Origin: Phycisphaerales bacterium
Lineage (GTDB): Bacteria > Planctomycetota > Phycisphaerae > UBA1845
Assembly (NCBI GenBank): GCA_020639095.1
Contig: JACKHH010000008.1
Location: 1 to 64,000 of the forward strand
DNA: 64,000 nt
Direction of reading: 5' to 3'
This document shows, in pieces, positions 26,801 to 33,682 of the stretch. The first letter of the stretch is position 1; each line of letters opens with the position of its first letter. The translations under genes were made by a program, and so were the position numbers. The notes beneath the pieces are model-generated. The model had not been told where the DNA came from, searched no databases, and was given only the letters and a program-made list of their open reading frames with translations.

Positions 26801-26904
26801 ACACGGATCAAGCAACGAACTGGCGCAGCAAGCTAAGCGCAAGCCCCGCCGAGCCTATCGATGATGCAAGCCCCGCAAATCCAAGCGAAACACCGCCCGA
26901 CTAG
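23827..26904 (+). CDS. Membrane Ser/Thr protein kinase with kinesin-light-chain-type TPR repeats
   Basis: This 1025-residue protein has a Hanks-type kinase domain (about 66-345) with the glycine loop GGQGVVY, K97 (VAIKVM), the catalytic D190 (HRDLKPGN) and DFG at 208-210. A transmembrane segment follows at about 357-380 (ASVAAGFVLLVTAGFF). A coiled-coil-like stretch leads to about a dozen 42-residue TPR units of the kinesin light chain type up to about 990, with repeated HHPDIA, DHPSIAV and SHPAVGEAYHNLGR. The kinase is cytoplasmic, and the repeats should lie outside, where they could bind a ligand. The start is uncertain: ATG at 23827 is too close to GGAG, and ATG at 23842 is rather far. It follows the ECF sigma gene and they probably form a signalling pair. 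Confidence 0.92.
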   Translation: MTPPAMTADDKKTSEKRGDQFDLVAAAWRQVAPLWSATGCDSKADTVIMAAPTQTPLPGVSAHEFPGYRVMAELQRGGQGVVYHAIQESTQRDVAIKVMRDGPFAGPRERARFEREVQILAQLKHPNIVTIHDSGVTGHAAYFVMDYIAGFTLDGYVERRNPGVRDRLKLFVKICDAVNVAHLRGVIHRDLKPGNLRVDDAGEPHVLDFGLAKRFAGEETKSGSEAMTVTGQFVGSLPWSSPEQAAGKIDQIDLRTDVYSLGVILYQLLTGEFPYEVSGSLGEAAHNIVHRDAQHPRLRNRKLDDEICTIVLKALRKDRDERYQTAGALGRDVERYLRGEAIEAKRDSTTYLLRKHLARHKFAASVAAGFVLLVTAGFFVSLSFWRQAVLARNAEADQARLASSNAQMAERRAEQAAAEAAKAEAVSDFLTGMLATASPSRGGTVDMTVRDAVDIASKRIDDGAFDDQPDVEGAVRRVIGSTYNSLGQYERAKLHLEKALELQRQALGESHLHTLMCAFEVADARGNLDDLDGAESLFRETLDIARSAHGDDHLIVAMGLNGLADVMRDRDKLAEAEEYNRESLAILEALPDTKPEDLATTLNDLALVLDRRAKSTEALATLERAHKLFVEAYGPHHRSVAVSLSNIASSYAARGDFDRAIPLLDESVKIFRETVGEHHPDIASAQDLLGRLYLRQGDYRKAEETLRASLDLRVELLGPDHALVAHSLNNLAIAQYQLGDLAGAEDCYARALDILRKTRGDDHPSIAVMMNNLAAVRRARGDLAGSISLLREALVMRRAHLGESHPAVGEAYHNLGRALLDAGELDDAEENLRASLHIREATYNDDHESIASTLDALAELLRMRGDLETSADYAYRSLAMRRRVNGEKHPDVADSLETCGRVEFARGDNAKAVELLSQSLAIRESALPPGHSQIGVAQSELGAAQTAAGDYESAEKSLHAGYDILTKNHGDGDKRTQSTIQRLVTLYEATGNTDQATNWRSKLSASPAEPIDDASPANPSETPPD

Positions 26905-27042
26905 GGAGCGTACGCGGCGTCGAGGGATCGGCTGGTATCGCGAGCAACCGATACAAGAAACAGCCGATACAGAGATACGGTCAATCCGTTGCCCATCGCC
27001 GGTTCGACGCAGGGGAAAGAGATTCCAGACGGATGCCGAACC

Positions 27043-27071
27043 CTGGAAGCCCGCCACGCATGTGCTATACT
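27043..27071 (+). promoter_or_regulatory. Possible promoter CTGGAA-17-TATACT for tRNA-Gly
   Basis: TATACT at 27066-27071 is a good -10 box, with CTGGAA 17 bases upstream as a weak -35. It ends about 83 bases before the tRNA and follows the kinase stop. Confidence 0.4.
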
Positions 27072-27154
27072 TCCTCAACCTGCCGCGAAGCCACCGCCCC
27101 GCCAGGCGAACAGCCAAGCGGCAGAATCGAGTGCCGCAAGGCAACCTCGACCCC

Positions 27155-27226
27155 GCGGGCGTAGCTCAATGGTAGAGCATCAGCCTTCCAAGCTGAATGT
27201 TGCGCGTTCGAGTCGCGTCGCCCGCT
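27155..27226 (+). tRNA. tRNA-Gly (anticodon TCC)
   Basis: The acceptor stem pairs GCGGGCG with CGCCCGC. The D-arm is GCTC-AATGGTA-GAGC, the anticodon arm is TCAGC-CTTCCAA-GCTGA with anticodon TCC, and the T-arm is GCGCG-TTCGAGT-CGCGT. It would decode GGA and GGG. No CCA is encoded. It lies on the plus strand between the kinase gene and a convergent dehydrogenase. Confidence 0.95.
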
Positions 27227-27358
27227 GTTTGCCTCCCTTCCGTAGACCGTCTGGGACGTTAACCAATCCTCGAACAGGCAACGAATCAGAATCGAAATGT
27301 GCTGCTGCCGGTGGGTTCGCGGCGGGCGCTTGCTGGTCGCCGCACTGCCGCATGATGC

Positions 27359-28369
27359 CTAGTCGCAATCCAGCACGATGCGGTAGCGGGCTCTGCCGGC
27401 GCGGAGATGGTCCAGGGCTTCGTTGACCTTGCTCATGGGGTAGTGCTCGGTCGTGGGCGCGATTTGGTGCCGCGCGCAGAAGTCGAGCATCCTGCCGATT
27501 GTCGCGGGGCTGCCCACGGGTGAGCCTGAGACCGATCGCTGGGCGAAGATCAGCGGAAACGCAGCCAGGTCCAGCGGCTCGAGGGTTGCGCCGAGAATGT
27601 GCAACCGACCTCTCGGTGCAAGTGTGTTCACGTATGTGTTCCAGTCCAACTTCACGTTCACCGTCGAGAGCAGCAGATCGAAGCGGCCAGCGGCTGACTC
27701 CAGCGCCGCGAGATCGCGCGAGTTGATCGTGTCGTGCGCGCCCATTGCGAGCGCTTCCTTTTTCTTGGATTCGCTAGAGGTAAACGCGGTCACGTGGCAA
27801 CCCCACGCACGGGCAAAACTCAGCGCCATGTGCCCGAGTCCGCCAATCCCAATGACGCCGACGCTCCCCGTTGGCGAAAGCCCAAACTGCACGAGCGGGT
27901 TGAACACGGTAATGCCGCCGCAGAACAACGGACCAGCCGTCCGCGATGCGACACCCGCGGGCAGCTTGACCACGCTCGGCGCCTGCGCGCGCACGACATC
28001 GGCAAAACCGCCATGTCGCCCTACGATCGTGCCAGCAGCCGATGCGCACATGTTGTGATCGCCGCTGAGGCACTGGCGGCAGGTCATGCAGTAACCGGCA
28101 TGCCAACCCAGACCGACGTGATCGCCCACCGCCAGGTGCGTGACCTGCGCGCCGACGGCTTTGATTGTGCCCGCGACCTCGTGCCCGGGCACAAATGGGA
28201 ATTCCGTCATCCCCCAGGCGTTTTCGAGCATGCTCAAATCGCTGTGGCAGATTCCGCAATGCTCGACCGCAATGTCGACCTCGTACGGCCCGATGGGGCC
28301 AAGTTCGTACTCGAACGGCTCCAGTGTGCCGTTAACTTCGGTGGCTGCGTATGCGTGGACCTTGGTCAT
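27359..28369 (-). CDS. Zinc-dependent alcohol dehydrogenase (cinnamyl/YahK-like branch)
   Basis: This 336-residue medium-chain dehydrogenase has catalytic-zinc ligands C38 (HCGICHSD) and H63 (PGHEVAG) and the Cys of LFCGGIT. A structural zinc site is formed by C94, C97, C100 and C108 (GYCMTCRQCLSGDHNMC). The cofactor motif is GIGGLGH, with SSESKKKEA following, which fits NADP preference as in YahK and cinnamyl alcohol dehydrogenases. It would reversibly reduce aldehydes; the physiological substrate is unknown. The ATG at 28369 is chosen because the MTKVHAYAA start matches the family, although the frame is open to 28555. It is the last gene of a minus-strand run and starts 50 bases after the GNAT stop. 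Confidence 0.9.
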   Translation of the reverse strand: MTKVHAYAATEVNGTLEPFEYELGPIGPYEVDIAVEHCGICHSDLSMLENAWGMTEFPFVPGHEVAGTIKAVGAQVTHLAVGDHVGLGWHAGYCMTCRQCLSGDHNMCASAAGTIVGRHGGFADVVRAQAPSVVKLPAGVASRTAGPLFCGGITVFNPLVQFGLSPTGSVGVIGIGGLGHMALSFARAWGCHVTAFTSSESKKKEALAMGAHDTINSRDLAALESAAGRFDLLLSTVNVKLDWNTYVNTLAPRGRLHILGATLEPLDLAAFPLIFAQRSVSGSPVGSPATIGRMLDFCARHQIAPTTEHYPMSKVNEALDHLRAGRARYRIVLDCD

Positions 28370-28419
28370 GGCAGATACCTTTCCTTCTGGAGTGCTTGTT
28401 CGAATACTTGGCCCGAGAC

Positions 28420-28995
28420 TCACGCTACCGGCGCCGACCACTCGCGGCGCAATAACCCGTAGAAAACGGTATCGTTGTATTCGTCGTTGACGATCCAACG
28501 TTCGCGAAGCAACCCCTCGCGCTGAAACCCAAGCCGGTCGAGCAACGCGATACACGGCGCGTTGCGCGGATCGACGTCGGCTTCGATGCGGTGCAGATTC
28601 AGCGTCTCAAAAGCATATTGCAGGAGTGCGGATAAGGCACACGACATGAACCCCCTCCCCCAGCAATCGTGCCGCAGGGCAAAGCCGATTTCCGCACGCC
28701 GGTTCTGTGTATCAACGTAGGCTAGCGTACAGGTGCCGATGAGCCGTTCCGGGGTACCGGCTCCGATGCCCCACTGGTATAGCGTTCCGTTCGTGAAGTG
28801 CTGGCGGACGCGTTCGATCATGCGGGCCGCTTCGCCGCGATCGGTCCACGGCGGCGTGCTCCAGTAGCGCATGACTCGTGCATCAGAAAAGACTTCATAC
28901 AGCGCCGCGACATCGCCGTCGTCGAGCCAGCGAAGCCGGACGCCATCGCCCTTCAAGGTCGGCAGTTTGTCGCCTTCGATCAGCGCCATCGGCAT
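28420..28995 (-). CDS. RimJ/RimL-type GNAT N-acetyltransferase
   Basis: This 191-residue protein has the GNAT_3 pattern: RLRWLDDGDVAALYEVFSD at the start, an acetyl-CoA loop at HDCWGRGFMSCALSALLQYAF, and a C-terminal NAPCIALLDRLGFQREGLLRE typical of the RimJ/RimL branch. The family acetylates ribosomal protein N-termini or other amines. The exact substrate cannot be read. The start at 28995 has a second ATG two codons later, and neither has a strong ribosome binding site. It begins 11 bases after the stop of the AsmA-like gene, so the two are likely co-transcribed. Confidence 0.88.
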   Translation of the reverse strand: MPMALIEGDKLPTLKGDGVRLRWLDDGDVAALYEVFSDARVMRYWSTPPWTDRGEAARMIERVRQHFTNGTLYQWGIGAGTPERLIGTCTLAYVDTQNRRAEIGFALRHDCWGRGFMSCALSALLQYAFETLNLHRIEADVDPRNAPCIALLDRLGFQREGLLRERWIVNDEYNDTVFYGLLRREWSAPVA

Positions 28996-29006
28996 GGGAC
29001 AGCGCG

Positions 29007-29987
29007 CTAGCGCTGGTCATCATCCTTCGGATCCTTGGCGTCCTTCTTGTCGGACTTCTTGCCGCCCAGCAGGCCGCCCAGGCCTTCGCCGATCTTGCCG
29101 ACTTCGCCAACGACGTCGCTCGCGCCCTTGGTGACCTCTTCCGCACTCTTGCTGAGGCCGCCCGCGGTTTTTCCGAGGTCGTCGAGGATGGCTCCGCCGA
29201 GTTCGCCCACCTGCTTCACTTCGCCGTTGACCATTGTGGTTACGTCGCCGACGACCTTCAGCGATGCCTGGCCGAGTCCGTCCAGCGTCGCGAGGCCCGA
29301 AGACAACTCCAGCGCGATCGCGTTGGGAATTGCACTGCCGCCGTGGCGCACGACGGCTTCCAGGATGGCTTTGACGAGGATGTCGGTGAGTTCGGCCATG
29401 AGTACGCCGCCGTCGGACTCGGAGCCCACGTCGCGCAGCTCGATCTTGTCGATGTGCAGCGGCACCTTCGTCAGCCCGCCTGCCAACCCCAGCATGTCGA
29501 CCGAAACATTGATGTCCTCAACCGACACCAGCCTGACCACGAACTTCTTGGCGTCCTCGGTCGGCTTGGCAGCGGGATTGTCCTTCGACTCAAACTTGTC
29601 GAGGCCCTTAAGGATAGTTTGGTAGTTGCTCGAATCACCCTTCTTTTCAAGGTTCATCTGCACCTTGGTGAGGCGCAGCTCGGGCAGTTCGACGGTGTCT
29701 TCCATCAACGAGCCGAGCGTGACCGCGACGCGCCCTTCGCCGAGGCTCAGGAACGAATCATCACCAAAGCCGGGCGGGTTGCTGACGTTGAGTTCTTCCA
29801 TCGAGAGCTTGCCGGTGATCACGCCGACGCTGATGCTGTCGAGCGTCGTGGGCACGCCGAGGGCGTACGTCGCTCCATGTTCAACACCGGCCTTCGCGAT
29901 GGCATCGATGTAGTAGAAAACACCGACAACCAAGACAATGGGTATGATGATGACGGCTGCGATCAGCCGCTTGATGAGCTTTTTCAC
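29007..29987 (-). CDS. AsmA-like membrane-anchored protein
   Basis: The protein has about 326 residues. A short basic start (MKKLIKRLIAA) leads into one transmembrane helix (about 9-27). An extracytoplasmic beta-rich region follows, opening with TTLDSISVGVITGKLSMEELNVSNPPGF, a pattern seen in AsmA-family proteins. The C-terminus (about 240-326) is a Gly/Ala/Lys-rich amphipathic stretch (GGLSKSAEEVTKGASDVVGE) ending in a charged tail KKSDKKDAKDPKDDDQR. AsmA-like proteins are implicated in envelope lipid transport; function here is inferred only. The GTG at 29987 is preceded by GGGGGGAG with a 5-base spacer and is preferred over a TTG at 30002. Homologous short AsmA-like proteins may be group-specific. 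Confidence 0.7.
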   Translation of the reverse strand: MKKLIKRLIAAVIIIPIVLVVGVFYYIDAIAKAGVEHGATYALGVPTTLDSISVGVITGKLSMEELNVSNPPGFGDDSFLSLGEGRVAVTLGSLMEDTVELPELRLTKVQMNLEKKGDSSNYQTILKGLDKFESKDNPAAKPTEDAKKFVVRLVSVEDINVSVDMLGLAGGLTKVPLHIDKIELRDVGSESDGGVLMAELTDILVKAILEAVVRHGGSAIPNAIALELSSGLATLDGLGQASLKVVGDVTTMVNGEVKQVGELGGAILDDLGKTAGGLSKSAEEVTKGASDVVGEVGKIGEGLGGLLGGKKSDKKDAKDPKDDDQR

Positions 29988-30101
29988 AAGTACTCCCCCC
30001 AAAGTTGTGGAATCAGTCCCCCACGACGGAAGTCGCGGTCAACCCGTCCAGCCCGAATCGACCCACCTCAGGCCCCAGGCGTCAAGCCTCAGGCCTCAAA
30101 C

Positions 30102-31220
30102 CTAAACCAGCCCCTGCCCGCTCGTCTGGATGCCCTTCACCTTGCTCGCGAGCGCTTCGCGGTTCGGCGCGTATTCCATCGCGGTGTCGTAGTGTACCAG
30201 CTCCTTCTCGATGAGTTCCGCGAGCGAGAACGTAAAGCTGCGCATCCCCTCTTCGGTGGACTGGTTGATGATCGCGGGGATGTCCTGGTCGCGCTCGGTG
30301 CGGATGCGGTCGCGCACGATGGAGTTGCTCAGCAGCACCTCGGTCGCGGGCAAACGCGCTCCCTTCTCAATGCCCGGCAACAAGCGCTGGCAGCAGATCG
30401 CCTGCAAGCTGTTCGCGAGTGACGAACGAATGAATGAGTGTTCGTTGCGCGGGAAGAACTCAAGAATACGCGCGAACGACTGCTGCGCATCCGAGCAGTG
30501 CAGCGTACCGAGTACGAGGTGGCCGGTTTCCGCGGATTGCAGCGCCGCCATCATCGTTTCGCGGTCGCGCATTTCGCCGATGAGAATGATATCCGGGTCC
30601 TGCCGCACGACGTAGCGCAGTGCCGTGTGGAAGCTGTCCACATCGATACCCACCTCGCGCTGCGAAATAATGCACTTGTCCGGTGTGAAGCGATATTCGA
30701 CCGGGTCCTCGATCGTGATTACGTGCGCACTGCGGTGCTGATTGATGTGGTTCAGCATGGCTGCAAGCGTGCTGCTTTTTCCCGAGCCGGTCACGCCGCT
30801 GATCAGAACCAGACCGTCGTTGGCGCGCTCGCAAATCTTGCGGTACACGGGCGGGAGGGTCAGGCTGTTGAAGTCGGGAATGTTGCTCTGCACGCGGCGA
30901 ACGGCAGCATTCATCTGGTTGCCACTGCGAAAGACGTTGATGCGGAAGCGGTCGCCCGACGGCATGCTGTGGGAAAAGTCGACGCTACCCAGCTTGATGT
31001 AGTCTTCGCGTCGCGACTCGGGCACCAGCGGGAGAAACATATCGCGTACGAAATCGCTGCTGGGAATCGCGGCCATGTTGAGGTGCTTGAGATGGCCACC
31101 CACGCGGTAGATTGGGATGTAGCCGACTTTGATGTGCAGGTCCGACGCCTGAAGCTTGGTCATGCCCGAAAGCAGTTGCTCAATGACCTTCTGGGGTTCG
31201 CCCAATTCGACCGTGCTCAT
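30102..31220 (-). CDS. pilT: PilT/VirB11-like secretion-pilus retraction ATPase
   Basis: This 372-residue cytoplasmic ATPase has Walker A GVTGSGKSST, the Asp box ITIEDPVEY, Walker B ILIGEMRD and the His box LGTLHCSDA, in the order and spacing of PilT. By family knowledge PilT hexamers retract type IV pili. The C-terminus is slightly short of the classical AIRNLIRE motif region but has a related segment (SIVRDRIRTE). No pilin or pilM-Q genes are adjacent; a GspG-like pseudopilin is about 20 kb away at 50809. The ATG at 31220 is preferred over one at 31283 since homologues begin near it. A membrane coiled-coil protein gene lies upstream. Confidence 0.9.
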   Translation of the reverse strand: MSTVELGEPQKVIEQLLSGMTKLQASDLHIKVGYIPIYRVGGHLKHLNMAAIPSSDFVRDMFLPLVPESRREDYIKLGSVDFSHSMPSGDRFRINVFRSGNQMNAAVRRVQSNIPDFNSLTLPPVYRKICERANDGLVLISGVTGSGKSSTLAAMLNHINQHRSAHVITIEDPVEYRFTPDKCIISQREVGIDVDSFHTALRYVVRQDPDIILIGEMRDRETMMAALQSAETGHLVLGTLHCSDAQQSFARILEFFPRNEHSFIRSSLANSLQAICCQRLLPGIEKGARLPATEVLLSNSIVRDRIRTERDQDIPAIINQSTEEGMRSFTFSLAELIEKELVHYDTAMEYAPNREALASKVKGIQTSGQGLV

Positions 31221-31325
31221 CGCTTGTTCCCTTTGTGTGTGTTGCCGCTGATGTTGATGCTCAATTCCGCCCAGGCGCCGCAACCGCAGAGCCCGCGCAT
31301 TGTGTGTATGTTCAGACGGGCTTGG

Positions 31326-32021
31326 CTATTTCAGCAGGCTGATGATTCCCGCGCAAATACCCAGCGCAGCCAACACAAGCGTAACGACGAAGAGCATCGT
31401 GAAGCGCTTGCCCTGTTCCTTGATCAGTGCCGCGGTGCGCTCCTGCTGTTCGAGCGAGGAGAGTTGCAGATCCTTGATCGCCACGCTCGACGCGGTGGTC
31501 GCGTCGCCCAGCGTGTTCACCGCGTCGCGAAACGAATCCAACGAGTTGGACAGCGTCCCATCGCGGCGACCGGCCTCTTCCAATTGCCGCACGACGGACG
31601 CCAGCGCCTCGCGCTGTGCCTCGGCCATCTTGGGAAATTCGTTAAGTGCCTCTTCCCAGTTGGCGGAGCGCTGGTTGCCAGTACGCACCTGCTCGGCGAT
31701 CAATTCTAGACTATCCGCCTGTCTTTGACCGGCCTGATCGATGCATTCGAGCGTCGTGGCGATATTCACGAGCGACGACGACACCTCTGCCGCCCGCAGT
31801 TCCTGCTCCTGCTGATGGCGTTTGATCGCATCGACCAGGTCGATGACCTTGGCATAGCCTTCTTCGAGCCTGGCGAGCGTGGGATCGGGCCGGCGCGACG
31901 TGAGCGACAGGCTCACCGACTCATCGTCGGGGGCTCCGTCACCGCGATCGTTCGCGGGCTTGCTGCGCGCGGAGGGTTTCATCCAGGATGTCATCCGTGA
32001 CCAGAGTTTCGTTTCCGACAT
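31326..32021 (-). CDS. C-terminally anchored membrane protein of unknown function
   Basis: I do not recognise this 231-residue protein. It is mostly charged and helical. A predicted coiled coil runs over about residues 50-200 (ARLEEGYAKVIDLVDAIKRHQQ, SSSLVNIATTLECIDQAGQRQ). A single hydrophobic helix ends the protein (about 206-229, MLFVVTLVLAALGICAGIISLL), so it would be tail-anchored. The ATG at 32021 has GGAG upstream at a 9-base spacing; the frame is open to 32120. It precedes pilT on the same strand by 105 bases, so a link to pilus or secretion function is possible but unproven. Confidence 0.75.
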   Translation of the reverse strand: MSETKLWSRMTSWMKPSARSKPANDRGDGAPDDESVSLSLTSRRPDPTLARLEEGYAKVIDLVDAIKRHQQEQELRAAEVSSSLVNIATTLECIDQAGQRQADSLELIAEQVRTGNQRSANWEEALNEFPKMAEAQREALASVVRQLEEAGRRDGTLSNSLDSFRDAVNTLGDATTASSVAIKDLQLSSLEQQERTAALIKEQGKRFTMLFVVTLVLAALGICAGIISLLK

Positions 32022-32204
32022 GGGCGTGCGCTCCATCCGCGACCGACTCGGGAATCCCCGATGCGCGAGCGATTTCCCGCCGATTTGTGACCGAGCAGAT
32101 TCTAATTCGCCGGCAGCCACGGGTCAACGCGAAGTGCCTTTGACGCAAGGCGCGGCGCGGCCTACAGTCGTCGACAGATTGGTCCGCACAACCGGAGTAG
32201 CAGA

Positions 32205-32513
32205 ATGTCGCGTCTCGAACAGATCACACGCATGCTCGAAAACGAACCCGATGACGTGTTCCTCAACTTCAGCCTGGCGATGGAGTACCGCTCGGCTGGC
32301 GAGATCGAAAAGGCCATGGCGCAGTTCGATCGCGTGATCACGCTCGACCCCGCGTACCTCGCGGCCTACATGCGCAAGGGCGAAACGCTGATGAACAACC
32401 GCCAGTTCGACGAAGCACGGGCTGCTTTGGAACAGGGAGTCGCCGTCGCCAAGGACGCGGGCGATCAGCACATGCTGGACAACATCAACGAAATGCTCGA
32501 CATGCTCCCGTAA
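32205..32513 (+). CDS. Small TPR protein
   Basis: This 102-residue protein is almost entirely two to three TPR-like helix pairs: DVFLNFSLAMEYRSAGEIEKAMAQFDRVITLDP followed by AYLAAYMRKGETLMNNRQFDEARAALEQGV. The ATG is preceded by CCGGAG at a 6-base spacing. It has no signal peptide and is presumably cytoplasmic and a protein-interaction module. It is divergent from the membrane protein gene at 31326 and convergent with moaA, whose stop lies 12 bases downstream. Confidence 0.85.
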   Translation: MSRLEQITRMLENEPDDVFLNFSLAMEYRSAGEIEKAMAQFDRVITLDPAYLAAYMRKGETLMNNRQFDEARAALEQGVAVAKDAGDQHMLDNINEMLDMLP

Positions 32514-32525
32514 TCGGCGAGCGAC

Positions 32526-33515
32526 CTACCCGCCGACCTGGATCATGTTGCGGTTGAGCGTCGACACGCCATCAGCCAGTTGATGTCCGCTGGGTTTTTC
32601 CGCAACCGCCCGCCGCAACAGCGCTTCCACCGCCTCCTGCCCCCCACCGCTCCGCAGCACCTTACGCACGTCGAGTTCGTCATCGTGCAACAAACAGAGA
32701 TGGAACTTGCCGTCGGCAGTCAGCCGCATGCGGTTGCAGCCGTCGCAATATGGCTCGCTTACCGGTGAAATGAATCCGACCTCACCGCGCGCGCCGGGCA
32801 GTTTGAAGTTGATCGATTCGTCGGAAAGCGATCGCCGCGGAACCGGGGTGAGCACGCCCAACTCAGCTTCGATGCGCCCGCGCGTCTCTGCAGACGACAC
32901 GAACTTGTCGCGCGCGACCTGTGCGCACTCACCACCGCCGAGCGGCATCAGTTCGATGAAACGCACGTGCCAGTCGTTCTCGATGGTCAGCTCCGCGAGA
33001 TCGACGACGTCCATGTCGTTGTAACCGCGCGTGATCACCGCGTTGATCTTGATCGGCTTGAGCCCGGCACGGATCGCGGACTCCAGCCCCGCCCACGCTT
33101 CGCGCAGCGTGCCAAAGCGCATCAGCCGTTTGAAGCGTTCGGGATCGAGCGTGTCGATGTGCAGGTTGACGCGTTTCAGACCCGCGTCCGCGAGGTCATC
33201 CACCATGCGCGGCAGCAGCACGCCGTTGGTGGTCATCGCAACTTCTTCGATGCCCGGAACCGCAGCCACCCGCCAAACGATTTCAACCAGTTCCGCGCGC
33301 AGCGTCGGCTCACCGCCGGTGATGCGCACGCGACGAAAGCCCGCATCGGCGGCTGCGCGTACCACGCACTCGATCTCGTCGGGCGTGAGCAGTTCCTTAC
33401 CGGTCGAATGACGCAGCCCGCTGAGCGGCATGCAGTAGACGCACCGCAGGTTGCAGTGGTCGATCACCGACAAGCGAAGGTAGTCGATCGTTCTGCCGAA
33501 ACGGTCGGTTAACAA
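32526..33515 (-). CDS. moaA: GTP 3',8-cyclase MoaA (molybdopterin synthesis)
   Basis: This 329-residue radical-SAM enzyme starts molybdenum cofactor synthesis by rearranging GTP. The N-terminal cluster motif is CNLRCVYC (residues 21-28). GGEPTLR follows at about 67. The second [4Fe-4S] cluster is ligated by CDGCNRMR and a later Cys (FHLCLL). The C-terminal pair of glycines in MIQVGG is the essential GG tail. The start is TTG at 33515, which has CAGGAG upstream with a suitable spacer and gives the expected MLTDRFGRTIDYLRLS N-terminus. No other moa genes are in the window. Confidence 0.96.
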   Translation of the reverse strand: MLTDRFGRTIDYLRLSVIDHCNLRCVYCMPLSGLRHSTGKELLTPDEIECVVRAAADAGFRRVRITGGEPTLRAELVEIVWRVAAVPGIEEVAMTTNGVLLPRMVDDLADAGLKRVNLHIDTLDPERFKRLMRFGTLREAWAGLESAIRAGLKPIKINAVITRGYNDMDVVDLAELTIENDWHVRFIELMPLGGGECAQVARDKFVSSAETRGRIEAELGVLTPVPRRSLSDESINFKLPGARGEVGFISPVSEPYCDGCNRMRLTADGKFHLCLLHDDELDVRKVLRSGGGQEAVEALLRRAVAEKPSGHQLADGVSTLNRNMIQVGG

Positions 33516-33682
33516 GTGAAACTCCTGGCCCTGACGTCTACTGGTACGCCCGCATCATACCCGATTGACCGCGCGCTTGGACAGCGGCGAGTACCAACTG
33601 CTGGGCTGTTAGCTCGGGAATGCCGATTCGGCAAGGTTGGACGGCGGGAGTGCGCGTAATGAACCCGCGTTCGAAGCCCGTA

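Noticed and set aside
28420..28995. GNAT gene as a toxin of a toxin-antitoxin pair
   Set aside because: No DUF1778-type antitoxin gene precedes it, and the sequence follows the RimJ/RimL pattern.
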